A DNA stretch of 6,982 nucleotides from the NCBI GenBank assembly GCA_029548025.1, contig JAKPOE010000318.1, positions 1 to 6,982 of the forward strand, in the 5' to 3' direction. Source of the DNA: Spirochaetota bacterium. Lineage in GTDB: Bacteria > Spirochaetota > UBA4802 > UB4802. Below, in pieces: positions 1 through 6,878 of the stretch. The notes below the pieces were generated by a model. The model made no database searches. It was not told the DNA's origin and saw only the letters and a list, made by a program, of their open reading frames with translations. The translations under genes were made by a program, and so were the position numbers. Each line of letters begins with the position of its first letter. Within the stretch, counting starts at the first letter, position 1.

Positions 1-749
1 AACTTAATATTGGTAGCTTTAAAATTAGCTCCGGGATTAAATCCATAGGTAACATAGGGACGCTCAATCCTGGGCAATACCTCAGCTACAACCGGATCAT
101 CCATGCAAACTACTGAATATCCATAAAACGGGATATTATTCATGTACGTAATGAATGCTTCTTTAATGCCCTCAAAATATTTATAATGATCCAGATGATC
201 TGCATCGATATTGGTTACAATCCCAATAGTAGGTAAAAGCTTTAGAAATGACCCGTCCGATTCATCCGCCTCAAAAACAAAATATTGCCCTTCACCTATT
301 CTTGCATTGCTGCCAAAATTTAAAACCTTGCCACCAACAACGGCAGTAGGATTTAATCCTCCATGATATAAAATATAGGCTAACATGGATGAGGTGGTTG
401 TTTTCCCATGTGTACCTGCAACACCTATTCCATGTTTTAATCTCACCAATTCAGCAAGCATTTCTGACCTGTGTATTACCGGTATTTTTCTTTTCTTTGC
501 CTCTATTATTTCAGGATTATTTTTACTAATAGCGCTTGATGTTACAACCACATGGTAATCCTTTATGTTTGATGGATAATGGCCAATGTAAATGGTTGCA
601 CCCAATTGGCGCAACCGTTTGGTTTGCTCTGATTCCCTCAAATCTGAACCTGACACATCATAACCCAAATTGATTAAAATCTCGGCAATACCTGACATCC
701 CGATGCCACCAATGCCAATAAAATGCATTTTTTTGGATTTTCTAAACAC
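1..749 (-). CDS. murC: MurC, UDP-N-acetylmuramate--L-alanine ligase (N-terminal part, cut by the window edge)
   Basis: MurC is the cytoplasmic ATP-dependent ligase that adds L-Ala to UDP-MurNAc, the first step of stem peptide assembly. The visible 249 residues cover the N-terminal UDP-binding domain and part of the central ATPase domain. Motifs are the Rossmann-like GIGGIGMSGIA (residues 12-22), TSSAI (70-74), the P-loop AGTHGKTTT with the His typical of MurC (111-119), EADESDGSF (160-168) and NIDADHLDHY (180-189). The family is usually about 450-490 residues, so roughly 200 C-terminal residues are missing beyond the left edge. I chose the GTG at 749-747: it has AGGAG nine bases upstream and gives the usual MurC N-terminus (MFRKSKK before the glycine-rich loop). 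An in-frame ATG at 728-726 lacks a ribosome site and would remove seven residues. The gene starts 12 nt after murG. Confidence 0.95.
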   Translation of the reverse strand, partial: MFRKSKKMHFIGIGGIGMSGIAEILINLGYDVSGSDLRESEQTKRLRQLGATIYIGHYPSNIKDYHVVVTSSAISKNNPEIIEAKKRKIPVIHRSEMLAELVRLKHGIGVAGTHGKTTTSSMLAYILYHGGLNPTAVVGGKVLNFGSNARIGEGQYFVFEADESDGSFLKLLPTIGIVTNIDADHLDHYKYFEGIKEAFITYMNNIPFYGYSVVCMDDPVVAEVLPRIERPYVTYGFNPGANFKATNIK

Positions 750-758
750 TACTACTCG

Positions 759-763
759 CTCCT
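759..763 (-). promoter_or_regulatory. Ribosome binding site of murC, overlapping the murG stop codon
   Basis: The coding strand reads TAGGAG, in which TAG is the murG stop (764-762) and AGGAG is the Shine-Dalgarno sequence. A 9-nt spacer leads to the GTG start of murC. This site decides the GTG start over the later ATG and places murC initiation where ribosomes leave murG, which suggests translational coupling. Confidence 0.75.
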
Positions 764-1871
764 ATTTTTTCAAATCAGAATCTTTAATAATATAATTAAT
801 AATAATTTCTGCCGCATTATGCTTTGCAATGGACTTTGCTTTAGCACTCATTTTCCGTAATAACGTTTCATTATCAAGTAAATCAAACAATAGCGTGGCA
901 ACTACTTGTGCAGTTGCGTCACTGTTATTGATCATTTCTGCAGCACCTGCTTTCACAAACTCCTGTGCATTTTTTTTCTGATGATCCTTTGCTGCAAAAG
1001 GATATGGAATCAAAATTGAAGGAATACCCCATGCTGCAAGCTCCATCATGACACCTGCTCCGGCACGGCTAATAGCAATATCACATGCTGCATATGAATT
1101 TTCAACATCAGTAATATATGGTGCAAGATAAATTGATGCATGCTTTATGGTATGCAGCTTTTCTTTAAACTGCTGGTATGAATATGTACCGGTACTCCAT
1201 ATAATACCTACATCTGCAAATCTATCCGGATAGCTAACAAGCATATCATATGTAAGTTCATTAAGCTTCAATGCACCCTGACTGCCCCCTATCACCAATA
1301 TTACCTTTTTACAGTGGATCATATTAAAACGTTTTAAGGCTGCATCTTTTTCTACAGGTGTTAACACCTGTTTCCGTATGGGGTTGCCAGCATGTACAAT
1401 TTTACCAGTTGATTCCACATCAAAATATGTTGTAGTGGCTTCAAATGTAGTAAATATTGCTCTTGCACGCTTTGCAAAAAAATTGGTTACCATACCGGGC
1501 ACTACATTTTGTTCACATAGATATATAGGTATCTTCTTTATCATTGCTGCAACAAGCGATGGTGCTGAAACATATCCTCCCATACCAATAACTGCTGCTA
1601 TATTATTTTTTGCTATAAACTTCATTGTCCATAGCATTGCCGAAATAAAACGTATTGTAAACACTGGAAAATTAACAATATTTTTCCACATTGTTGGCGC
1701 ATTATACACCTGGATATTTTCCACACTATTCAGGGATGAAAATTTCACATCACCGGTACCAACCAGCAGGAATACCTCATATCCTTTGCTTTTCAACTCT
1801 TCATACAACGCTATCCCCGGCATTATATGCCCGCCTGTCCCGCCACCACTTATCAATACTGGTGTTTTCAT
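762..1871 (-). CDS. murG: MurG, UDP-GlcNAc:lipid I N-acetylglucosaminyltransferase
   Basis: MurG is a peripheral GT-B glycosyltransferase on the inner face of the cytoplasmic membrane. It transfers GlcNAc from UDP-GlcNAc to lipid I to make lipid II. At 369 residues it has normal family length. The N-terminal acceptor domain shows the glycine loop GGGTGGH (9-15), GMGGYVSAP (96-104), EQN (120-122) and GNPIR (162-166). The C-terminal UDP-GlcNAc domain shows GGSQGA (195-200), SRAGAG (268-273) and ELAAWG (277-282, with Glu277 at the uracil/ribose-binding position of the family). PYPFAAKDHQ (289-298) and Asn301 follow. The ATG overlaps the ftsW stop as ATGA and is preceded by GAGGTG five bases upstream. 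The stop is TAG. An A8 run on the coding strand lies in the codons for Gln298-Asn301, but the frame is intact. Confidence 0.97.
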   Translation of the reverse strand: MKTPVLISGGGTGGHIMPGIALYEELKSKGYEVFLLVGTGDVKFSSLNSVENIQVYNAPTMWKNIVNFPVFTIRFISAMLWTMKFIAKNNIAAVIGMGGYVSAPSLVAAMIKKIPIYLCEQNVVPGMVTNFFAKRARAIFTTFEATTTYFDVESTGKIVHAGNPIRKQVLTPVEKDAALKRFNMIHCKKVILVIGGSQGALKLNELTYDMLVSYPDRFADVGIIWSTGTYSYQQFKEKLHTIKHASIYLAPYITDVENSYAACDIAISRAGAGVMMELAAWGIPSILIPYPFAAKDHQKKNAQEFVKAGAAEMINNSDATAQVVATLLFDLLDNETLLRKMSAKAKSIAKHNAAEIIINYIIKDSDLKK

Positions 1872-3025
1872 ACCAGCACCTCTTTATCAAATTTAATATC
1901 CCTTGGAACAACCTCGCGATATTTTGAAATGTTCAACAATATTCCTGTTGCCATCATATTAACCAATAACGAAGAACCGCCATAACTTATAAACGGAAGC
2001 GGTATGCCAGTTGTTGGAAGCAGCCCAATGACAACACTGATATTGAGAAATGCCTGAACTGTTATAAGAAGTGTTAACCCCATTGCTAGTAGTCTCCCAT
2101 ATTCATCCGGTGCTTTCAGTGCAATTTTAACCCCAAAATAGAAAAAAAATAAATAAAGAATAAGAATGCTGAATGTTCCCAATAAACCTGCTTCTTCGGC
2201 AATGACTGCATATATAAAGTCGGTATGTGGTTCCGGTAATCGCTTAATCTTCTGAGTTCCCGAACCCAATCCCGCACCTAACATACCTCCTAATTTAAAT
2301 GCAATAAATGATTGGATAATATGATATCCCTTACCAAACCTATCCGACCATGGATCAAAAAAAGCTAAAATGCGCTGACGTCTATACTCAACCTGATATA
2401 TTAACAGATAAAACATTGGCACACTCAATAATGCCAGACCTATCATATATATCAATGGAAAACCGGAAACAAAAAGTAACACTACCGAAATGATGGCCAG
2501 ATTAATAGCTGTTCCAAAATCAGGCTGCAACATAATAAGCAAAAAGAAAATACCCACTACCAGCAATGGCAACAAAAGCTGTAAAACATTAATTTCCCGA
2601 TGATTGTCATATGAAAATACTTTTGCAAAATATATAACAACAAATAATTTCACTAATTCCGCTGGCTGGAATTGCAAAGGACCATATCCCAGCCAGCGAG
2701 ATGAACCTTTAACGGTAATACCTACGCCGGGTATTAATACCAGAATAAGCGCAATCATGGTAAACAACAGCATTATACGGGTGTAATGCTGGTAATATCT
2801 GTAATCAATATGCTGTACTATCATCATTATAAAAAATCCCAGACAACACCATACAAGCTGCCGTTTTAAAAAATATAACGAATCACCAAACACCCGTTCA
2901 GCAAAAATTGCACTGGCGCTGTAACTCATTGCAATCCCTATGCCAATAAGAATAAACGACACAATAAACAGTGCTATTTCTGGCTCGCCTTTTCTGCGAG
3001 TGTCTATCACCGCCTTTACATCCAC
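1868..3025 (-). CDS. ftsW: FtsW, SEDS-family septal peptidoglycan glycosyltransferase
   Basis: FtsW is the polytopic membrane polymerase that links lipid II into glycan strands at the division septum, working with a class B PBP (FtsI/PBP3) and FtsQLB. The 385-residue protein has about ten hydrophobic segments (roughly 17-39, 52-70, 83-101, 120-137, 148-166, 172-188, 191-209, 283-302, 311-334, 346-366). SEDS hallmarks are SSRWL (108-112), FQPAEL (119-124), QPDFGT (167-172), ILAFFDPW (219-226) and LPEPHTDFIYAV (263-274). The last contains Asp269, aligned by motif with the catalytic Asp of E. coli FtsW and RodA. LPTTGIPLPFISYGGSS (336-352) follows. RodA and SpoVE share these motifs; I call FtsW from its place between murD and murG. 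The start is GTG, with AGGAGA six bases upstream and no nearby in-frame ATG. The 5' end overlaps murD by 10 nt. A strong inverted repeat lies inside the gene at 2660-2698. Confidence 0.95.
   Translation of the reverse strand: MDVKAVIDTRRKGEPEIALFIVSFILIGIGIAMSYSASAIFAERVFGDSLYFLKRQLVWCCLGFFIMMIVQHIDYRYYQHYTRIMLLFTMIALILVLIPGVGITVKGSSRWLGYGPLQFQPAELVKLFVVIYFAKVFSYDNHREINVLQLLLPLLVVGIFFLLIMLQPDFGTAINLAIISVVLLFVSGFPLIYMIGLALLSVPMFYLLIYQVEYRRQRILAFFDPWSDRFGKGYHIIQSFIAFKLGGMLGAGLGSGTQKIKRLPEPHTDFIYAVIAEEAGLLGTFSILILYLFFFYFGVKIALKAPDEYGRLLAMGLTLLITVQAFLNISVVIGLLPTTGIPLPFISYGGSSLLVNMMATGILLNISKYREVVPRDIKFDKEVLV
2660..2698 (-). repeat. GC-rich inverted repeat inside ftsW (10-bp perfect arms, 19-nt loop)
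   Basis: The arms are at 2660-2669 and 2689-2698 and are perfect reverse complements (CGCTGGCTGG on the + strand for the left arm). Eight of the ten pairs are G-C in an AT-rich region. On the mRNA the 5' arm encodes Arg-Trp-Leu of SRWL and the 3' arm encodes Gln-Pro-Ala of FQPAEL. No U-tract follows, so it is not an intrinsic terminator. The repeat itself is seen directly; any RNA function is inference. Confidence 0.55.
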
Positions 3026-4392
3026 GCCAGTTCTCCTCGCACCAATTTAGAATAAATTTCAATAAAGTGATTCCCTCTTTGTTCATAATTTTTATACATA
3101 TCAAACGAGGCGCAGGCTGGAGAAAGAAGTATTGTATCACCTTTCGCACTGAGTTTCATAGCCTTTATTAAAGCATCCTCCATTGAAAATGCTTTAATAT
3201 GCGGTATATCGCTGAAGATTGAGGCAAATTCATCTTTTGTTTCACCAATGAGCACTAACGCTTTCACCTTACCTTTTATGACTGGTTTCAATCGTGAATA
3301 ATCATCGCCTTTTGCCCTGCCACCAAGGATAAGTATTACATTATCCTGCAAACTTTTTAATGCCATTATTACCGCACCAGTGGTTGTTGCCTTTGAATCA
3401 TTAATAAAAATCCTTCCCTTATATTCGCCAATGTTTTGTACCCTGTGCGGCAATCCTTTAAAACTGTATAACGCTTCTTCCAGAACTTTTAAATCAATAT
3501 TGTTACCAAACTTTTTCCCTATAAAGGTTGATGCCAGAATAGCCGCCATAGCATTCTGCACATTATGCAGCCCTGCTATCTTCATGTTACTGGCATATGC
3601 AACAAGCGTTGTTTCACCATTACTATCCATAACAATTGCACCATTGCTGTAAAAACAATCTGCTTTCCCCAATAAGGAAAATGAATGTTGTTGCGATTGT
3701 AGTGCAGGCATGTTGTTAACTATAAATTCATCATCCCTGTTAAAAATAAAATAATCATCCTTGCACTGATTAATGGCAATATTCATCTTAGCGTTAAAGT
3801 AATCATATAATGAATTGTATCTATCTAAATGATCAGGAGTAAGATTGGTTATGATTGCTACATCAGGTTTAAATGTTTTAACCGTCTCAAGCTGAAATGA
3901 CGACAGCTCAATCACTGCCACTGAATCTTCATGTAATGAATCGACAAGCGAAATAAACGGTATGCCAATATTACCTCCCGGATGAGCGTCAAAGCCCAGC
4001 TGCGTAAGACAATGAGCAATCAACATGGTTACCGTTGATTTCCCATCGGTACCGGTAACCCCTACTATGGCAGCTTTACAATAGCGGTATGTTAATTCTA
4101 TCTCGGATATTACAGGAATAGCTCTTCTATATGCCTCCTGAATCAGGGGAATGGACTGTGGAACTCCGGGGCTCAATACTATCTCATCAAATCCATTTTC
4201 CAGCAATGATGGATGCTGATTGCCGGCAATCACCTTTACCCGTGCATCAAGTTTTTGTATTATGGGCGATAGTTCCTCAGAAGATTTAATATCACACACG
4301 GTAACATCAAATCCCTTGTTAACAAGAAAATTGGCTGATGCAAGCCCTGTTCTATATCCCAAACCAACAACCAATATGTGCTGTGTCTTCAT
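3016..4392 (-). CDS. murD: MurD, UDP-N-acetylmuramoyl-L-alanine--D-glutamate ligase
   Basis: MurD is the cytoplasmic ATP-dependent ligase that adds D-Glu to UDP-MurNAc-L-Ala. The 458 residues match the family and show the three Mur ligase domains. The N-terminal UDP domain has VVGLGYRTG (8-16) and LSPG (73-76). The central ATPase has P-loop GVTGTDGKST (111-120), GGNIG (139-143), ELSSFQLE (162-169), NLTPDHLDRY (183-192) and Lys202, the position of the carbamylated lysine. The hinge region has LPHR (314-317). The C-terminal domain has NDSKATTTGA (331-340), LGGRAKGDDY (356-365) and LSPACASFDMYKNYEQRG (423-440). Lys334, Ser429 and Tyr436 correspond to the E. coli D-Glu-binding Lys348, Ser415 and Phe422. 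The P-loop has Asp where E. coli MurD has Asn. The start is ATG, 19 nt after mraY, with only a weak, distant AGGA (11-nt spacer) that overlaps a small inverted repeat. The 3' end overlaps ftsW by 10 nt. Confidence 0.97.
   Translation of the reverse strand: MKTQHILVVGLGYRTGLASANFLVNKGFDVTVCDIKSSEELSPIIQKLDARVKVIAGNQHPSLLENGFDEIVLSPGVPQSIPLIQEAYRRAIPVISEIELTYRYCKAAIVGVTGTDGKSTVTMLIAHCLTQLGFDAHPGGNIGIPFISLVDSLHEDSVAVIELSSFQLETVKTFKPDVAIITNLTPDHLDRYNSLYDYFNAKMNIAINQCKDDYFIFNRDDEFIVNNMPALQSQQHSFSLLGKADCFYSNGAIVMDSNGETTLVAYASNMKIAGLHNVQNAMAAILASTFIGKKFGNNIDLKVLEEALYSFKGLPHRVQNIGEYKGRIFINDSKATTTGAVIMALKSLQDNVILILGGRAKGDDYSRLKPVIKGKVKALVLIGETKDEFASIFSDIPHIKAFSMEDALIKAMKLSAKGDTILLSPACASFDMYKNYEQRGNHFIEIYSKLVRGELAWM
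3032..3037 (-). promoter_or_regulatory. Ribosome binding site of ftsW, inside the end of murD
   Basis: AGGAGA on the coding strand lies within the last codons of murD, six bases before the GTG start of ftsW at 3025-3023. It supports GTG as the true start, because the only nearby ATG (3021-3019) is out of the ftsW frame and is the last sense codon of murD. Ribosomes finishing murD would pass straight over this site. Confidence 0.75.
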
Positions 4393-4396
4393 TACG

Positions 4397-4415
4397 ATAA
4401 CTATCCTATAGTTAT
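4397..4415 (-). repeat. Perfect inverted repeat at the mraY-murD junction, with the murD Shine-Dalgarno core in its loop
   Basis: The coding strand reads ATAACTAT-AGG-ATAGTTAT: 8-bp perfect arms around a 3-nt loop. The 5' arm contains the mraY stop codon TAA (4414-4412), the loop AGG is the core of the only murD ribosome site (AGGA, 4407-4404), and the murD ATG is at 4392-4390. The stem is mostly A-U, so it would be weak. There is no U-tract, so it is not a terminator. It could tie murD initiation to ribosomes arriving at the mraY stop; this is inference. Confidence 0.5.
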
Positions 4416-5497
4416 AATATCTTTAATGAACTCAAACCCAGTATTGCTAAAATAATGCCAACTATCCACATACGAACTACCACCTTCTGCTCTGGCACGC
4501 CTGATAGCTCAAAGTGATGATGAATGGGCGCCATTTTAAATACGCGTTTTTTCCTTAGTTTGTACGAACCAACCTGAATGATGACCGATAGTGCCTCAAT
4601 AACAAAAATGCCGCCAACAATAAAAAGAAATATCTCCTTTTTAATCATAATGGCAACAGTACCTATTATCCCGCCAAGTGCCAGCGAGCCGGTGTCCCCC
4701 ATAAATACTGTTGCGGGATTGGAATTAAACCACAAAAAACCCAGTCCAGCACCACCCAGCGCTGCTAAAAAAACGGTAAGCTCTGCTGCCTGTGGAATAT
4801 ACGGTATGCGCAAATACTGTGCAATAGGCTGATGCCCTGACACGTACGACATTACTGCTAAAACACCAACCACTATGGTAACCGTACCTATGGCAAGGCC
4901 ATCAAGCCCATCGGTCAGGTTTACCGCATTGGAGCTGCCAACAATAACCAGAATGGCAAAGATAATCCACCACCATGATAAATCAATAATTGCTTTGTTA
5001 ATAAATGGAACATACAGCGTTGTTGCCTCTTTACTGTTTGACGGAAAAAGATAGATGACAACAACAACCGCACAGGCAATAACACATTGCATAAAAAATT
5101 TTAACCGTGCCGGAATACCATCCTTTTTCTTCAAAATAGATTTAATATAATCATCAGCAAAGCCCAATGCTCCCGCCAAAACCGTAACAACTACCAGAAG
5201 TACTACATACAGATTATTAAAATTTCCCCATAATAACACCGAGATAAGAACCGAACCTAAAACAAGCACGCCACCCATGGTGGGCGTACCTGCTTTTATT
5301 TGATGTGACTGGGGACCTAATGCTCTGATCTCTTCTTTAAAGCGCAGGTAGGTTAGCCAGCGTATAACCATTCCACCAAACAGCAACACAATGACAAGCG
5401 ATGTCAAAGCTGCATACGCCGAACGGAAGGTAATATACTGGAACAATCGTAAAAATGAAAGATATTCATGTAATGGTAAAATAAAATGGTAAAACAT
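4412..5497 (-). CDS. mraY: MraY, phospho-N-acetylmuramoyl-pentapeptide transferase
   Basis: MraY is the integral membrane enzyme that transfers phospho-MurNAc-pentapeptide from UDP to undecaprenyl phosphate, giving lipid I. The 361 residues and about ten hydrophobic segments fit the family. Motifs on the cytoplasmic loops are GPQSHQIKAGTPTMGG (61-76) and FADDYIK (113-119), with the Asp115-Asp116 pair. NAVNLTDGLDGLA (190-202) contains Asn193, Asp196 and Asp199. NSNPATVFMGDTGSLALGG (258-276) contains the Mg-site aspartate Asp268. APIHHHFE (323-330) is the MraY-specific histidine motif that separates it from WecA-type transferases. The N-terminus (LPLHEY, then YITFRSAYAA) is typical. ATG at 5497 is preceded by GAGGT four bases upstream, 10 nt after the murF stop. 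The gene ends in TAA inside a small inverted repeat. Confidence 0.98.
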   Translation of the reverse strand: MFYHFILPLHEYLSFLRLFQYITFRSAYAALTSLVIVLLFGGMVIRWLTYLRFKEEIRALGPQSHQIKAGTPTMGGVLVLGSVLISVLLWGNFNNLYVVLLVVVTVLAGALGFADDYIKSILKKKDGIPARLKFFMQCVIACAVVVVIYLFPSNSKEATTLYVPFINKAIIDLSWWWIIFAILVIVGSSNAVNLTDGLDGLAIGTVTIVVGVLAVMSYVSGHQPIAQYLRIPYIPQAAELTVFLAALGGAGLGFLWFNSNPATVFMGDTGSLALGGIIGTVAIMIKKEIFLFIVGGIFVIEALSVIIQVGSYKLRKKRVFKMAPIHHHFELSGVPEQKVVVRMWIVGIILAILGLSSLKIL

Positions 5498-5507
5498 AGA
5501 TACCTCA

Positions 5508-6878
5508 TTATTCTAATGCTTTTACTACTTCTTCCATCTTCATTGAACGCGAACCTTTAACAAGAACCACATCATCAGCTTGAATAAACTGTCTCAAAGC
5601 CTGTATAAGCTCTTCTTTGTCATCATATATATAAATCTGCGAACGCTCAAAACCTGCCGCAATGGCGCCATCAGCGTAAAACCTTGCATCGTTGCCCCAT
5701 ATAAAAAGGTAAGCAAACCCGCTGTGTGCTAATTTAGCGCCAATTTCATAGTGTAGTTCTTTTGAAACATTGCCAAGCTCTTTCATATCTGAAAGAACAG
5801 CAATCTTACGTTTATGGGGGAATACCATTGATGCACTGGCAAACGCATATTCCATAGAAAGCGGATTTGCATTGTAGCTGTCATCAATGATTATACAACG
5901 GCCATTGTGTAGAGCACTTCGCATCGACACTGGCTTAAAACATTCAAGGGATTCTTTAACATTGTTCAGCGGTATTCCCAATACCTTTGCAACTGCAATA
6001 GTTGCCAGCATAGCATACACATTATGGAATCCATACGCATAAACAACAAAATCAATACCATCATACTGCACTACGGTTTTATCGGCATAAACAGCAAAGG
6101 TTGCAGGGCGTATATCACCGGTAAGTCCAAATGTTATAACCTTAATCTTTTTGTCGTTAGCTTTATTAATGACAATATCCTTATGCTTTGTTTCATTATT
6201 GATGATACATATACCCTTATTCATGCCATCCAGAATCTCTGCTTTTGCATGTGCAACATTCATGGTTGATCCTACAAATTCAAGATGACCTTCTCCAATG
6301 TTGGTGATTACTGCAACATCTGGCGCAGCAGCCAGTGATAATCGGTGTATCTCACCTAAATGATTCATTCCCATCTCTATCACTGCAAATGCATGCTCTT
6401 TGTTTAAATGCAACAGTGTATACGGCACACCAATCTCGTTGTTATAATTTTTTTCTGTTTTCAGTACCCTGCCCTGCGATTCTAAAACGTTAGCAATCAT
6501 CTCTTTTGTGGTTGTCTTCCCGTTGGTTCCCGTAATACCAATAGTTGGAATATCAAAATTTTTGCGGTGCCATAGAGCAATATCCATATATGCGTGCAGG
6601 GTATCATCACAAACAATAGCGCTGACACCATACCTCTCGGCAATCGCAACATCAGTGTGTTTGTGTGTCAAAACCGAAGAGCATTTCCCAGTTTTACACA
6701 CCTCTTCAATAAAATCGTGCCCGTCAAATTTCTGACCAGCTATCGGAACAAACAAACTTTTATCGTCTAAAAGCCGTGAATCCGTTGTGATGTATTTAAC
6801 AGCCATATCAACACCATAGTGCTTTGCACCTATAGCTCTGGCGATAGTTACTGAAGATGTTTCAAACTGCACTATCAC
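5508..6878 (-). CDS. murF: MurF, UDP-N-acetylmuramoyl-tripeptide--D-alanyl-D-alanine ligase
   Basis: MurF is the cytoplasmic ATP-dependent ligase that adds D-Ala-D-Ala to the UDP-MurNAc-tripeptide, completing the pentapeptide used by MraY. The 456 residues match the family. The N-terminal domain has TTDSR (31-35), the UDP-substrate motif shared with MurE. The ATPase domain has [14 protein letters not shown] (114-127), NYNNEIGVP (144-152), [10 protein letters not shown] (168-177), NIGEGHLEF (193-201) and Lys212 in AKAEI, the likely carbamylated lysine. The C-terminal domain has MR (319-320), DDSYNANP (332-339, the MurF signature), LSDMKELG (362-369) and [13 protein letters not shown] (440-452). 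I chose the GTG start at 6878: AAAGGA lies seven bases upstream and the start overlaps the murE stop as GTGA, a common coupling arrangement. The gene ends in TAA 10 nt before mraY. Confidence 0.97.
   Translation of the reverse strand: MIVQFETSSVTIARAIGAKHYGVDMAVKYITTDSRLLDDKSLFVPIAGQKFDGHDFIEEVCKTGKCSSVLTHKHTDVAIAERYGVSAIVCDDTLHAYMDIALWHRKNFDIPTIGITGTNGKTTTKEMIANVLESQGRVLKTEKNYNNEIGVPYTLLHLNKEHAFAVIEMGMNHLGEIHRLSLAAAPDVAVITNIGEGHLEFVGSTMNVAHAKAEILDGMNKGICIINNETKHKDIVINKANDKKIKVITFGLTGDIRPATFAVYADKTVVQYDGIDFVVYAYGFHNVYAMLATIAVAKVLGIPLNNVKESLECFKPVSMRSALHNGRCIIIDDSYNANPLSMEYAFASASMVFPHKRKIAVLSDMKELGNVSKELHYEIGAKLAHSGFAYLFIWGNDARFYADGAIAAGFERSQIYIYDDKEELIQALRQFIQADDVVLVKGSRSMKMEEVVKALE

Noticed and set aside
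726..728. ATG as an alternative murC start
   Set aside because: It has no Shine-Dalgarno sequence and would drop seven residues that match the usual MurC N-terminus. The upstream GTG at 749 has AGGAG at good spacing.
970..977. A8 tract on the coding strand of murG; similar A7-A8 tracts at the murC start (728-734) and in murE (6934-6941)
   Set aside because: These could be slippage or sequencing-error sites, but all reading frames pass through them intact with conserved residues on both sides. No alternative frame product or downstream stimulatory structure was evident.
1378..1896. 172-codon open frame on the + strand, opposite murG and the 3' end of ftsW
   Set aside because: It is fully antisense to murG, whose conserved motifs are all on the minus strand. 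Its translation resembles no family I know, and such shadow frames are common opposite real genes. The other + strand frames (for example 2604-2786, 2971-3171, 3380-3652, 4220-4411, 4578-4832, 6024-6269, 6508-6735) are rejected for the same reason.
1868..3025. Calling the SEDS protein RodA or SpoVE
   Set aside because: The motifs alone do not separate these paralogues, but the position between murD and murG in a dcw cluster is the typical place of ftsW.
2898..3149. 83-codon minus-strand frame spanning the murD-ftsW junction
   Set aside because: It is an out-of-frame reading across the end of murD and the start of ftsW. Both genes are intact in their own frames, and the peptide shows no recognisable domain.
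4027..4060. Inverted repeat with 8-bp arms (GGTTACCG / CGGTAACC) and an 18-nt loop inside the murD P-loop codons
   Set aside because: By a rough estimate about two repeats of this arm and loop size are expected by chance in 7 kb. This one follows from the Val-Thr codons on both sides of the P-loop, and no U-tract or regulatory context goes with it.
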